Shown: in pieces, positions 46,981 through 57,969 of the stretch
Position numbering within the stretch: the stretch's first letter is position 1
How the letters are laid out: each line of letters starts with the position of its first letter
From: Pleurodeles waltl
Taxonomy: Eukaryota > Chordata > Amphibia > Caudata > Salamandridae
Direction: 5' to 3'
NCBI RefSeq assembly: GCF_031143425.1
Contig: NC_090451.1
Coordinates: 663,862,575 to 663,926,574 of the forward strand
DNA: 64,000 nucleotides
The notes under the pieces: model-generated
The model's database searches: none
What the model was told of the DNA's origin: nothing
The model's input: only the letters and a program-made list of their open reading frames with translations
Made by a program: the position numbers and the translations under genes

Positions 46981-48557
46981 TAAAAGCTCAAAGCTATTTT
47001 AGGGGTCCAGCTGACTGAGTCTCTCCTCCTCCTTTTTGGGGTGAGGCAGAGTGAACAACATTGGGAGATTGATGGATGCCCAACAGGGAATGCAGTCATG
47101 ACGTTTGAAAAAAAGGTCACCCTTGTGCTTAACATCATTTTATCTGGGCATAAGGTGTGTAAGGTGGCGGCAGAAAGACAGTTTGGAGTTCACTGACACA
47201 ACAAGTCTTCAGTGTTAGGGGATGTAGTGAACACCTGTGCCTCGGTCTGAAGGAAGTACACATAAGGAAAGTGAGGACCAATCTGAGATTCCACAGTGGC
47301 ATCACAAATGGTTTGGGAGCAAACATACAAGTCAAACCTTTTAAAAACTTCATCACAACAGGTGATTTGAACAAAAGCTGCAGGTCTGGTGTAAGGAAAT
47401 GCCTCCTTGGCATGGTTACCCCTGACTTTTTGCCTTTGTTTATGCCAAGTTATGATTTGAAAGTGTGCTGAGGCCTGCTAACCAGCCCCCAGCACCAGTG
47501 TTATTTCCCTAACCTGTACCTTTGTTTCCACAATTGGCACACCCTGGCATCCAGGTAAGTCCCTTGTAGCTGGTACCCCTGGTACCAAGGGCCCTGATGC
47601 CAGGGAAGGTCTCTAAGGGCTGCAGCATGTCTTATGCCATCCTGGGGACCCCTCACTCAGCACAGACACACTGCTTGCCAGCTTGTGTGTGCTGGTGGGG
47701 AGAAAATGACTAAGTCGACATGGCACTCCCCTCAGGGTGCCATGCCAACCTCACACTGCCTATGGCATAGATAAGTCACCCCTCTAGTAGGCCTTACAGC
47801 CCTAAGGCAGGGTGCACTATACCATAGGTGAGGGCATAGGTGAATGAGCACTATGCCCCTACAGTGTCTAAGCAAAACCTTAGACATTGTAAGTGCAGGG
47901 TAGCCATAAGAGTATATGGTCTGGGAGTCTGTCATACACGAACTCCACAGCACCATAATGGCTACACTGAAAACTGGGAAGTTTGGTATAAAACTTCTCA
48001 GCACAGTAAATGCACACTGATGCCAGTGTACATTTTATTGTGAAATACACCCCAGAGGGCATCTTAGAGATGCCCCCTGAAACCATACCCGACTTCCAGT
48101 GTGGGCTGACTAGTTTTAGCAGCCTGCCACACACCAGACATGTTGCTGGCCACATGGGGAGAGTGCCTTTGTCACTCTGTGGCTAGTAACAAAGCCTGTA
48201 CTGGGTGGAGGTGCTTCTCACCTCCCCCTGCAGGCACTGTAACACCTGGCGGTGAGTCTCAAAGCCTCACCCCCTTTGTTACAGCACCCCAGGGCACTCC
48301 AGCTAGTGGAGCTGCCCGCCCCCTCCGGCCACGGCCCCACTTTTGGCAGCAAGGCCGGAGGAGATAATGAGAAAAACAAGGAGGAGTCACTGGCCAGTCA
48401 GGACAGCCCCTAAGGTGTCCTGAGCTGAGGTGACTCTTACTTTTAGAAATCCTTCATCTTGCAGATGGAGGATTCCCCCAATAGGATTAAGGATGTGCCC
48501 CCCTCCCCTCAGGGAGGAGGCACAAAGAGGGTGTAGCCACCCTCAGGGCTAGTAGCC

Positions 48558-48607
48558 ATTGGCTACTAACCCCCCAGACCTAAACACACCCCTAAATCGA
48601 GTATTTA
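48558..48607 (+). promoter_or_regulatory. Putative LTR promoter (CCAAT and TATA-like)
   Basis: Inverted CCAAT (ATTGG, 48558-48562) followed 38 bases later by GTATTTA (48601-48607), conserved at the same place in every long-LTR copy. With the AATAAA at 49808-49813 it gives a U3 of about 1.2 kb, a long R and a short U5. Prediction by position only. Confidence 0.4.
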
Positions 48608-49807
48608 GGGGCTCCCAGAACCTAGGTAACTAGATTCCTGCAACCTAAGACGAAGAAGGACTGCTGACCTGAAAGCCCTGCAGAGAAGACAGAGACACCA
48701 ACTGCTTTGGCCCCAGCTCTACCGGCCTGTCTTCCCACTTCAAGAAAAACTGCAACAGCGACGCGTTCCACAGGGTCCAGCGACCTCTGAAGCCTCAGAG
48801 GACTACCCTGCATCTAAAAGGACCAATAACTCCCGAGGACAGCGGCTCTGCTCCAAACTGCTCCAAAGAAGAAACATCTTTGCAACAAAGAAGCAACTTT
48901 TAAAGAACACACGTTTCCCGCCGGAAGCGTGAGACTTTGCACTCTGCACCCGACGCCCCCGGCTCGACTTGTGGAGAACCAACACTACAGGGAGGACTCC
49001 CCGACGACTGTGAGCCTGTGAGTAGCCAGAGTTGACCCCTCCTTAGCCCCCACAGCGACGCCTGCAGAGGGAATCCAGAGGCTCCCCCTGACCACGACTG
49101 CCTGCTTCTAAGAACCCGACGCCTGGTAAGGACACTGCACCCGCAGCCCCCAGGACCTGAAGGATCCAACCTCCAGTGCAGGAGCGACCCCCAGGTGGCC
49201 CTCTCCCTTGCCCAGGTGGTGGCTACCCCGAGGAGCCCCCCCCCCCCTTGCCTGCATCGCTGAAGAGACCCCTGGGTCTCCCATTGAACTACATTGCAAA
49301 CCCGACGCCTGTTTTCACACTGCACCCGGCCGCCCCCGTGCCGCTGAGGGTGTACTTTTTGTGCTGACTTGTGTCCCCCCGGTGCCCTACAAAACCCCCC
49401 TAGTCTGCCCTCCGAAGATGCTGGTACTTACCTGCTGGCAGACTGGAACCAGGGCACCCCCTTCTCCATTGAAGCCTATGTGTTTTGGGCACCACTTTGA
49501 CCTCTGCACCTGACCGGCCCTGAGCTGCTGGTGTGGTAACTTTGGGGTTGCTCTGAACCCCCAACGGTGGGCTACCTTGGACCCAACTTTGAACCCTGTA
49601 GGTGGTTTAATTACCTGCAAAACTAACAAACACTTACCTTCCCCAGGAACTGTTGAAAATTGCACTGTGTCCAGTTTTAAAATAGCTTATTGCCATTTGT
49701 GTGAAAACTGTATATGCTATTTTGATAATTCAAAGTTCCTAAAGTTCCTAAGAGAAATACTTTTAATTTAAAGTATTGTTTGTATATCTTGAACCTGTGG
49801 TTCTTAA

Positions 49808-49813
49808 AATAAA
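49808..49813 (+). terminator. Putative LTR polyadenylation signal
   Basis: AATAAA about 260 bases before the LTR 3' end, present at the equivalent place in the left copy (near 1930). Confidence 0.4.
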
Positions 49814-51527
49814 CTAAGAAAATATATTTTTCTATATAAAAACCCTATTGGCCTGGAATAGTCTTTGAGTGTGTGTTCCTCATTTATTGCCTGTGTGTGT
49901 ACAACAAATGCTTAACACTACCCTCTGATAAGCCTACTGCTCGACCACACTACCACAAAATAGAGCATTAGAATTATCTCTTTTTGCCACTATCTTACCC
50001 CTAAGGGGAACCCTTGGACTCTGTGCATGCTATTTCTTACTTTGAAATAATAAATACAGAGCCAACTTCCTACATCTGGTAAACGTAAAAAGGCTGAAAG
50101 GGCCGACAAATAACAGTTCACAGTGCCCACTGCAAGTCCTTGCTGGGCCAGAGATTAATACAAACAACAACACATAGGAAAGTCTGGCCCGTAAAGGGTC
50201 CGTACTTATGATGTCACAACAGACTACAAACTTGGTCTAGCGCCCAGCACAAACAGTCTTTGTGGAGGGATGCCTCATTGCAAGAGTGACATTGTCAACT
50301 TTAGGAGGACGTTCAAACACAGTTACCGGCCGCCACTCAACCTCCAAACATGGAGGTGCAGATTGCACTGGTCTGGGGGCAGAACTAATTCCCCCATCCC
50401 CAATTGCTACGAAAGGACATCTTCCAATAGTGGTAGACTGATCGGAGGGCAGGTGCTTATGCCCAGAAATTCCAGATACCACATTTTCCTTTCCCAATAC
50501 AAAGCCGCTAGGATTACTTGGGCCCGGTCGTTCCCGATCTTCAGAACTTGGGGCAGGAGAGGCAGAAAGGCATACAGGAGCTCTGTGCTCCACAATATCC
50601 ATAATGCATTCCAAGAGAGAGCCTTCTTGGGAACTCTAGTGTCTAAACCTTTTGACATAGCATGTTCTCAGTAGTGGTGAAAAGATCTATTCATTGCTGG
50701 AAAATGCCCTGGGGTATAATCACCATTCATGATCTGCTAGGTGCACCTCTGTGTTTGTCCACTCTAGTGCACAGAGATCCCCCCCAGGTGATTTACATTC
50801 AAGGAAATGCCCTGAGGCTCCAGCGAGATCCAGAGATGAAGTGCCTCTTGGCACAGGACCTAGGACTCTATCCCACCCTGCTTGTTGCAGTGCCACTTTG
50901 CAGTTCTGTTGACAAGAACCTTAACAAGCCACCCCTTAATGGGTAGTAGGAAATATTTCAGCACATGGTGAACAGCCTGCAATTCCAAAAAGCTGATTTG
51001 GAGACGGCTGTCTGCCGAACACCAGAGGTGCCTGTGCGCCACTTAGCCCAGAATACCTCCCCATTCCAGCAGTGATGCATCCCTCATTACGGTCAATTCT
51101 GGGTGAAACAGGAAGAGGGGCCTGCCTCCAGTCTAATTGCTGCTGAGCCACCAATGCAGATCTTTTGCGATCTTGTCCAAAACCAGAATGAAATCTGACC
51201 AGTTCCCTGGTGCTGGGCCACTAAGACTTCATATTAAACTGCAGAGCTCGCATATGCCATAGTCAATGAGAAGGATGGCAAGAGGCCAAGAAGCCTAACA
51301 GCCACTCCGACCCAGGAGTGAGACTAAAACTGTTGTGGAGGATCGAAATCCAGAAACAACACAGTTTCCAGGTTGGCTCCAAAGAAATGGACCCTCTGTG
51401 AACGATATGTTAAGAGTGAGCTCCAACGATATCTAAAGGTTCGCTGTCGCCTGGAGATGGTCTACAACTTACTGTAGCCAGCTCTCCTTTAACAACCAGT
51501 CAGTGAGGAAAGGAAAGAAAATAGGTT

Positions 51528-52010
51528 AATTACCTGTAACTGCAGTTCTCCAGTATTGGTATCTTTCATAGATTCACATGCTTGAATCATTCCCCGTCGC
51601 CGAGATGGGAGTCCCCGGTAATTTAATAAAGCAGTATATATATCACTATCATAGGCTATAATGGCAATGAGGTCAGTTTAATAGCCTATCCATGTCCTTT
51701 TTCAAAAAAGGACCAAACTTGAACTATAACCAATCAGGCGACAGCACCCTCTAGAACACTCCCAACAGAGGCTGAGTCCCTCAGATTTTCAAGCACAAGT
51801 GGAAATAGATAATCCCGAGCTATAAGGGGAGCCTCTCTGGGGAGGAGGGTGGGTTGCATGTAAATCTATGAAAGATATCAATGCTGGAGAACTGCAGCTA
51901 CAGGTAATTAAGTTATTTTCTTCTCCAGTATTGGATCTTTCATAGATTCACATGCTTGAATCATAATCGCAAGCAGTTACTGTATTTGTATATCTTATAG
52001 TATTAGTGCA
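51528..52010 (-). mobile_element. DIRS subfamily IV 3' module
   Basis: Inverted arms at about 51528-51581 and 51856-51909, with a few mismatches, flank a spacer of about 270 bases. The inner repeat then appears again in direct orientation (TTCTCCAGTATTGG, TTCATAGATTCACATG). This is the same architecture as the other DIRS 3' ends but with an unrelated primary sequence. The body of this element is not visible; its continuation may be interrupted by the tandem DIRS pair that starts at 52086. Confidence 0.6.
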
Positions 52011-52085
52011 AATAGTGGATGGTGGGTAGAAAATATATACAAAACATTCATATGCAACATAATAAATGTATATATATATATATAT

Positions 52086-52524
52086 GGAAAATGTCACTTA
52101 CCCAGTGTACATCTGTTCGTGGCATTAGTCGCTGCAGATTCACATGCTGTGCACATCCCGCCATCTGGTGTTGGGCTCGGAGTGTTACAAGTTGTTTTTC
52201 TTCGAAGAAGTCTTTTCGAGTCACGAGATCGAGGGACTCCTCCCATTTCGGCTCCATTGCGCATGGGCGTCGACTCCATTTTAGATTGTTTTCCCCCCGC
52301 AGAGGGTGAGGTAGGAGTTGTATATGCTAGTAATAGTGCCCATGCAATGGAGTGAATACGTATGTACATAATGTAGTTTAAAGTAATATATATATTTACA
52401 AATATACAGATGTTCAAGATCAACTTCTAACCGGCTACAGGCTCCCGGAGAGGCGGGTGGGCGCATGTGAATCTGCAGCGACTAATGCCACGAACAGATG
52501 TACACTGGGTAAGTGACATTTTCC
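52086..52524. repeat. Copy A 3' palindromic module
   Basis: 61-bp arms, identical as reverse complements, around a 317-base spacer. The spacer's first part is an inverted copy of the element's 5' end, so it is the internal complementary region used to rebuild ends in the DIRS replication model. Confidence 0.88.
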
Positions 52525-52601
52525 GTTCGGTGGCATGTGTAGCTGCAGATACACATGCTGTGCATAGACTAGTAAGCAGTTATCTCCCCAAAAGCGGTGG
52601 T

Positions 52602-54638
52602 TCAGCCTGTAGGAGTTGAAGTTGTCTGAAACAATGTTTGTAGTACTGCTTGGCCTACTGTGGCTTGCTGTGTTGTTAGCACGTCTACACAGTAGTGTTT
52701 GGTAAATGTATGAGGCGTAGACCATGTAGCTGCCTTACATATCTCTGTCATTGGAATATTTCCTAGAAAGGCCATGGTAGCACCTTTCTTTCTAGTTGAG
52801 TGTGCCTTTGGTGTAATAGGCAGTTTTCTTTTTACTTTAAGATAACAGGTTTGAATGCACTTAACTATCCATCTAGCAATGACTTGCTTAGAAATTGGAT
52901 TTCCTGTATGAGGTTTTTGGAAAGCAATAAATAATTGTTTTGTTTTGCGAATTAGTTTTGTTCTGTCAATGTAGTACATTAACGCTTTTTTGATGTCTAA
53001 TGTATGTAGTGCTCTTTCAGCTACAGAGTCTGGCTGTGGGAAGAACACTGGTAATTCTACTGTTTGATTTAAGTGGAACGGTGATATGACTTTTGGTAAA
53101 AATTTAGGATTTGTTCGTAGAACTACTTTATGCTTGTGTATCTGAATAAATGGTTCTTGTATGGTAAATGCTTGAATTTCACTTACTCTTCTTAAAGATG
53201 TGATGGCAATTAAAAATGCAACTTTCGATGTTAAGTATTGCATTTCACAAGAGTGCATGGGCTCAAAAGGTGGACCCATGAGTCGTGTTAAGACAATGTT
53301 GAGGTTCCATGAAGGAACTGGTGGTGTTCTTGGTGGTATAATTCTCTTTAGACCTTCCATAAATGCTTTTATGACTGGTATTCTAAATAGAGAAGTTGAG
53401 TGCGTAATTTGCAGGTAAGCTGAAATTGCTGTAAGATGTATTTTAATGGAAGAAAAAGCTAGCTTTGATTTTTGCAAATGTAGTAAGTATCCTACGATGT
53501 CTTTGGCAGATGCGTGTAAGGGTTGAATTTGATTATTGTGGCAGTAATAAGCAAATCTTTTCCACTTATTTGCATAGCAATGTCTAGTGGTAGGTTTCCT
53601 AGCTTGTTTTATGACCTCCATACATTCCTGTGTAAGGTCTAAATGTCCGAACTCTAGGACTTCAGGAGCCAGATTGCTAGATTCATCAATGCTGGATTTG
53701 GGTGTCTGATCTGTTGTTTGTGTTGCGTTAACAGATCTGGTATGTTTGGTAGTTTGACATGAGGCACTACTGAGAGGTCTAGTAGTGTTGTGTACCAAGG
53801 TTGCCTTGCCCATGTTGGTGCTATTAGTATGAGTTTGAGTTTGTTTTGACTCAGCTTGTTTACTAGATATGGAAGGAGTGGGAGAGGGGGAAAAGCGTAA
53901 GCAAATATCCCTGACCAACTTATCCATAACGCATTGCCCTGAGACTGATCTTGTGGGTACCTGGATGCGAAGTTTTGGCATTTTGTGTTTTCCTTTGTTG
54001 CAAATAGATCTATTTGTGGTGTTCCCCAACTCTGGAAGTAAGTATTCAGTATTTGGGGGTGAATCTCCCATTCGTGGATCTGTTGGTGATCCCGAGAAAG
54101 ATTGTCCGCTAGCTGGTTCTGAATTCCTGGAATAAATTGTGCTATTAGGCGAATGTGGTTGTGAATCACCCAATGCCATATTTTCTGTGCCAGGAGACAC
54201 AACTGTGTTGAGTGTGTGCCTCCCTGTTTGTTTAGGTAATACATCGTTGTCATGTTGTCTGTTTTGACAAGAATGTGTTTGTAGCGTTTTATGGGTTGAA
54301 ATGCTTTCAGCGCTAGAAATACTGCCAATAGTTCTAAGTGATTTATGTGAAACTGTTTTTGGTGAGTGTCCCATTGTCCTTGGATGCTGTATTGATTGAG
54401 GTGTGCTCCTCACCCTATCATGGAGGCATCTGTTGTTATTACATATTGTGGCACTGGGTCTTGGAAAGGCCGCCCTTGTTTTAAATTTATACTGTTCCAC
54501 CATTGAAGCGAGGTGTATGTTTGGCGGTCTACCAACACCAGATCTAAAATTTGACCCTGTGCCTGTGACCACTGTGATGCTAGGCACTGTTGTAAGGGCC
54601 GCATGTGCAACCTTGCGTTTGGGACAATGGCTATGCAT
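52602..54638 (-). CDS. DIRS copy A: tyrosine recombinase
   Basis: An open frame of 678 codons; the recognisable recombinase starts near residue 320 (about 53680). It catalyses site-specific insertion of circular DIRS DNA (known family role). Catalytic set: R484 in S-L-R-R-V-S-E-I, H613-x2-R616 in A-H-S-T-R-K, and H648-Y649 in H-T-F-T-K-H-Y-C. Residues 1-319 overlap the RNase H/MT frame and have no recognisable fold, only Ser/Thr/Gln-rich sequence, so the true start is probably later or reached by a -1 frameshift near 53655. The domain part is free of stops and likely intact. Confidence 0.85.
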   Translation of the reverse strand: MHSHCPKRKVAHAALTTVPSITVVTGTGSNFRSGVGRPPNIHLASMVEQYKFKTRAAFPRPSATICNNNRCLHDRVRSTPQSIQHPRTMGHSPKTVSHKSLRTIGSISSAESISTHKTLQTHSCQNRQHDNDVLPKQTGRHTLNTVVSPGTENMALGDSQPHSPNSTIYSRNSEPASGQSFSGSPTDPRMGDSPPNTEYLLPELGNTTNRSICNKGKHKMPKLRIQVPTRSVSGQCVMDKLVRDICLRFSPSPTPSISSKQAESKQTQTHTNSTNMGKATLVHNTTRPLSSASCQTTKHTRSVNATQTTDQTPKSSIDESSNLAPEVLEFGHLDLTQECMEVIKQARKPTTRHCYANKWKRFAYYCHNNQIQPLHASAKDIVGYLLHLQKSKLAFSSIKIHLTAISAYLQITHSTSLFRIPVIKAFMEGLKRIIPPRTPPVPSWNLNIVLTRLMGPPFEPMHSCEMQYLTSKVAFLIAITSLRRVSEIQAFTIQEPFIQIHKHKVVLRTNPKFLPKVISPFHLNQTVELPVFFPQPDSVAERALHTLDIKKALMYYIDRTKLIRKTKQLFIAFQKPHTGNPISKQVIARWIVKCIQTCYLKVKRKLPITPKAHSTRKKGATMAFLGNIPMTEICKAATWSTPHTFTKHYCVDVLTTQQATVGQAVLQTLFQTTSTPTG
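53654..54409 (-). pseudogene. DIRS copy A: RNase H and methyltransferase-like segment
   Basis: Continues the RT frame after a single in-frame TGA (54410-54412), where copy B has a Trp codon. RNase H shows E-L-L-A-V-F-L-A-L-K-A-F and V-K-T-D-N-M-T-T. The following stretch (I-D-L-F-A-T, then Y-A-F-P-P-L-P-L-L-P and A-P-T-W-A-R-Q-P-W) corresponds to the DAM-like methyltransferase segment reported for DIRS elements. It ends at a stop at 53654, almost exactly where the recombinase domain begins in the -1 frame. Confidence 0.75.
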
Positions 54639-56902
54639 GAAGACATCATGCCTAGGAGTTTCATCACCTTTTTGACTTGTATTTTTTTATTTGGATACAT
54701 GGCTTGTATTACATTGTGAAATGCCTGAACCCTTTGTGGACTTGGAGTGGCAATCCCCTTTGCTGTGTTGATTGTCGCCCCTAAGTATTGCTGTGTTTGA
54801 CACGGCAGAAGGTGTGACTTTGTGTAGTTGATTGAGAAACCTAGTTTGTGGAGGGTCTTTATGACATATTTTGTGTGTTGTGAACACCTTTCTAGAGTGT
54901 TGGTTTTGATTAACGAATCGTCTAGGTACGGGAACACATGTATTTGCTGCCTTCTCATATGTGCAGCTACGACTGCTAGGCACTTTGTAAAAACTCTTGG
55001 CGCAGTTGTTATTCCGAATGGCAACACCTTGAATTGGTAATGTATTCCTTGGAATACAAACCTTAAGTACTTTCTGTGTGAAGGATGTATCGGTATATGG
55101 AAATATGCATCCTTTAGGTCTAGTGTTGTCATGTAGTCTTGTTGTTTGATTAGTGGGATTAGGTCTTGTAATGTCACCATGTGAAAGTGATCTGATTTGA
55201 TGTAGGTATTTAATGTTCGGAGATCTAATATAGGTCTCAGAATCTTGTCTTTTTTGGGTATGAGAAAGTACAGAGAGTAAACTCCTGTTCCTTTCTGGTG
55301 TTCTTGTACTAATTCTATTGCTTCTTTTAGTAGTAATGCCTGAACTTCTAGTCCTAGAAGATCTATATGTTGTTTTGACATGTGTGTTTTCGGTGGTACG
55401 TTTGGAGGGAATTTGAGAAATTCTATGCAATAACCATGCTGGATAATTGCCAGTACCCAAGTGTCTGTTGTTATCTCCTCCCAATGTTTGTAAAATTGTC
55501 TTAGTCTCCCCCCCACAGGTGTTATGTGTTGGGGATGTGTGACTTGGAAGTCACTGTTTGTTTTGAGGGGTTTTGGGGCTTTGGAACTTTCCTCTATTTT
55601 TTTGGAATTGTGCCCCTCTATATTGCCCCGAAAACTTCCCCGCTGGTATTGGCTTTGATAAGTGGGCCTTGCTTGTGAGGTTGTGGCCTCTGTAGGTTGA
55701 CCTCCCCTAAATGGTGTTTTGCGAAATGTGCCTCTGCTTTGTGGGGAGTAGAGTGCGCCCATGGCTTTTGCGGTATCAGTATCTTTTTTGAGTTTTTCAA
55801 TAGCAGTGTCGACTTCCGGTCCAAACAACTGCTGTTCATTAAAGGGCATATTCAGCACGGCTTGTTGTATTTCCGGCTTGAACCCTAACGTACGCAACCA
55901 TGCGTGTCTCCTTATTGTTATTGCAGTATTTACTGTCCTTGCAGCTGTATCTGCTGCGTCCATTGATGACCGTATCTGATTATTGGAGATACTTTGTCCT
56001 TCTTCTACCACTTGTTGTGCCCTTTTCTGGAATTCTTTGGGTAAGTGTTCTATGAAATGCTGCATTTCGTCCCAATGAGCTCTATCGTATCTTGCCAAAA
56101 GTGCTTGTGAATTGGCAATACGCCATTGGTTTGCTGCTTGTGCTGCAACTCTTTTACCCGCAGCATCGAATTTGCGACTCTCCCTGCCTGGAGGTGGTGC
56201 ATCTCCAGAGGTATGAGAGTTTGCTCTCTTGCGAGCTGCCCCAACAACCACAGAATCTGGTGTTAATTGCTGCGTAATATAAACAGGGTCTGCTGGTGGT
56301 GGCTTGTACTTTTTTTCCACCCTTGGAGTTATGGCTCTGCCTTTAACAGGCTCCTGAAATATTTGTTTTGAATGTTTTAGCATTCCTGGGAGCATAGGTA
56401 AGCTTTGGTATTGGCTATGAGTGGAGGAGAGTGTATTGAATAAAAAGTCATCCTCAATTGGTTCTGAATGCAAGGTGACGTTATGAAACGCAGCTGCCCT
56501 TGAGACCACCTGCGTGTAGGATGTACTGTCGTCAGGTGGCGACGGCCTTGTAGGGTAACAGTCTGGGCTGTTATCTGATACAGGAGCATCATAAAGGTCC
56601 CATGCATCAGGATCATCTTGACTCATTGCAGTATGAGTCGGAGATTGCATCAGTGGTGGAGTGGCTACCGGTGATGTGTGTATTGATGGTGGTGGAGACG
56701 GTGGTGGAGTTGTTTGTCTTGCCACCTTTGCCTGTGGCTGCTTGTCCTTTTCTTGAAAGGCAAGTCTTCTTTTCATCTTAATTGGGGGAAGAGTGCTTAT
56801 CTTCCCTGTGTCTTTTTGAATGTGGAGCCTTCTTTGAGTGTAGTCTGGCTCAACAGATTGAAGTTCCTCTCCGAACTTATGTCCTTGCATCTGGGAGGAC
56901 AA
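54410..56902 (-). pseudogene. DIRS copy A: gag C-terminal part and reverse transcriptase (830 codons)
   Basis: A single open frame covering central and C-terminal gag (N-M-P-F-N-E-Q-Q-L-F-G near 55850) and the whole RT: T-L-D-L-K-D-A-Y-F-H-I, L-P-F-G-I-T-T-A-P-R, and catalytic Y-L-D-D at 54917-54928 (followed by Ser where other copies have Trp). Gag and RT are fused in frame here. The upstream gag N-terminus is in the same frame but separated by one stop codon at 56981, and the downstream RNase H by one TGA. Reading through both would give one Gag-RT-RNase H-MT polyprotein of about 1300 residues. Confidence 0.85.
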
Positions 56903-56980
56903 TCCCTGTTCCTCTGTGTAGAAACCTGTTTTCGGTTCCGAGGCTGGATGTTTCGGAATCGAAATCTTTTCGGTCGCCTT

Positions 56981-57556
56981 TTAGGGCTCCGAGGCAACCT
57001 TCTTTATTTTCGGCGTCGTGGTTTCTCGGTGCCGAACCATTTCGGTGCCACTGTCTCGGTGCCGAATCTGTTCGAAGCCGCTGTCTCGGGCCCGAGATTG
57101 CTGTGTGGCGGTATCTCGACCGGAGTCGGATGACTTCGCCACATGCATGCCCTTTTTCGGTGCCGATGATCGGTCACCTATTTTTCGGGTTAAGCCATGG
57201 CCTGCTGGCGGTGGCGTCCCCTGGGCTTTTGTTGTCTTCTCGTGAGTTTTATGTTTCGACGTCTTACTCACGGTTTTCGGCGTTTCTTCGGGATCGAGCT
57301 CGTCCGAGTCCGATTCATGGATGGAGAAGCTTTCTTCTTCCTCCTCGAAACACCCTTGTCCTGTCGGCGCCGACGCCATCTGCAGTCTTCTTGCTCTTCG
57401 GTCTCTTAATGTCTTCCTCGACCGAAACGCTCGACAGGCTTCACAGGTATCCTCCTTGTGCTCTGGAGACAGACACAAGTTACAGACCAGATGCTGATCT
57501 GTATATGGATACTTGTTATGGCATTTTGGGCAGAAGCGGAATGGGGTCCGTTCCAT
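56981..57556 (-). pseudogene. DIRS copy A: gag N-terminus
   Basis: The start is chosen at the ATG 57554-57556 by homology to copy B; the frame is open further up but that is leader. Zinc-binding residues C9, C12, H22, C25, C28, H33, C38, C41, then a basic R-D-R-R-A-R-R stretch and an Arg/Asp/Thr-rich repeat region. A premature TAA at 56981 ends it where copy B has Lys. Confidence 0.8.
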
Positions 57557-57955
57557 CAGCCTTGAAGGGACACGTGGCCGGGCCAACCAGGCCCCGACGG
57601 GGGGATCGAAAAAACCCTGAAGGGCCACCGGAGCTCTTCAAAAGTCAGTGTCGATCTGTTATAACTAACCTGATACCGAACGCAAACAATACCGACGATT
57701 TTTCCGAGAAGCTAACTAACTTTCCGACCCGAAACACGGAGCGAAAAGGAACACGTCCGAACCCGATGGGGGAAAAAAAACAATCTAAGATGGAGTCGAC
57801 GCCCATGCGCAATGGAGCCGAAATGGGAGGAGTCCCTCGATCTCGTGACTCGAAAAGACTTCTTCGAAGAAAAACAACTTGTAACACTCCGAGCCCAACA
57901 CCAGATGGCGGGATGTGCACAGCATGTGTATCTGCAGCTACACATGCCACCGAAC
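57557..57955 (-). repeat. Copy A 5' leader and terminal repeat
   Basis: The terminal 41 bases plus about 150 more are the inverse of the 3' module. An A-rich run at 57772-57780 separates the repeat from the leader. It carries the A-type variants (GTTCGGTGGC, CATCTGG, AGATCGAGG, CCCATTTC). Confidence 0.85.
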
Positions 57956-57969
57956 ATATATATATATAT
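57956..57969. repeat. (AT)7 spacer between tandem DIRS copies
   Basis: Fourteen alternating A/T bases are the only sequence between the CGAAC end of copy A and the GGAAAATG end of copy B. Similar AT runs flank the outer ends. Confidence 0.95.

Larger units (their letters stand above)
47390..50074 (+). mobile_element. Solo long LTR, 2685 bp, complete
   Basis: Runs from TGTAAGGAAATGCC to TTCCTACA, flanked by a perfect 5-bp duplication, TCTGG at 47385-47389 and 50075-50079. This fixes the boundaries of the whole family and shows it is an integrase-made LTR and not a terminal inverted repeat of a DNA transposon. No internal region remains, the usual result of LTR-LTR recombination. It is inserted in a DIRS recombinase relic and is more divergent from the copies at 1-2195 and 5749-8435 than those are from each other. 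Confidence 0.92.
45975..51527 (-). pseudogene. DIRS subfamily III relic, interrupted
   Basis: Left end: a 3' module with outer arm near 45975 (TTACCTTCAGTAACAC) and inverted partner near 46340-46372. Then the body: recombinase remains (46380-47389 and 50075-50620) followed by RNase H/MT (50407-51154) and the edge of RT (to about 51525). Two insertions split it, a MITE at 46753-46980 and a solo LTR at 47390-50074. RT core and gag are missing on the right, where another DIRS 3' module begins. Heavily decayed. Confidence 0.7.
52086..57955 (-). mobile_element. DIRS subfamily I element, copy A (5870 bp)
   Basis: A complete DIRS element from GGAAAATGTCACTTACCC (52086) to the CGAAC end (57955), with (AT)n on both sides. 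Order on the minus strand: terminal repeat, gag, RT, RNase H/MT, recombinase, 3' module. The 3' module has perfect 61-bp inverted arms (52086-52146, 52464-52524). The 41-bp terminal repeat (57915-57955) is matched inside by 52525-52565 with one mismatch. About 150 bases beyond each are also inverted copies (52147-52300 with 57770-57914). There is no target duplication, as expected for recombinase integration. Confidence 0.92.

Noticed and set aside
46680..47000. GGGGTCC-type short repeats as a possible CRISPR-like or minisatellite array
   Set aside because: Only three or four irregular units inside a MITE with hAT-like ends; no regular spacers.
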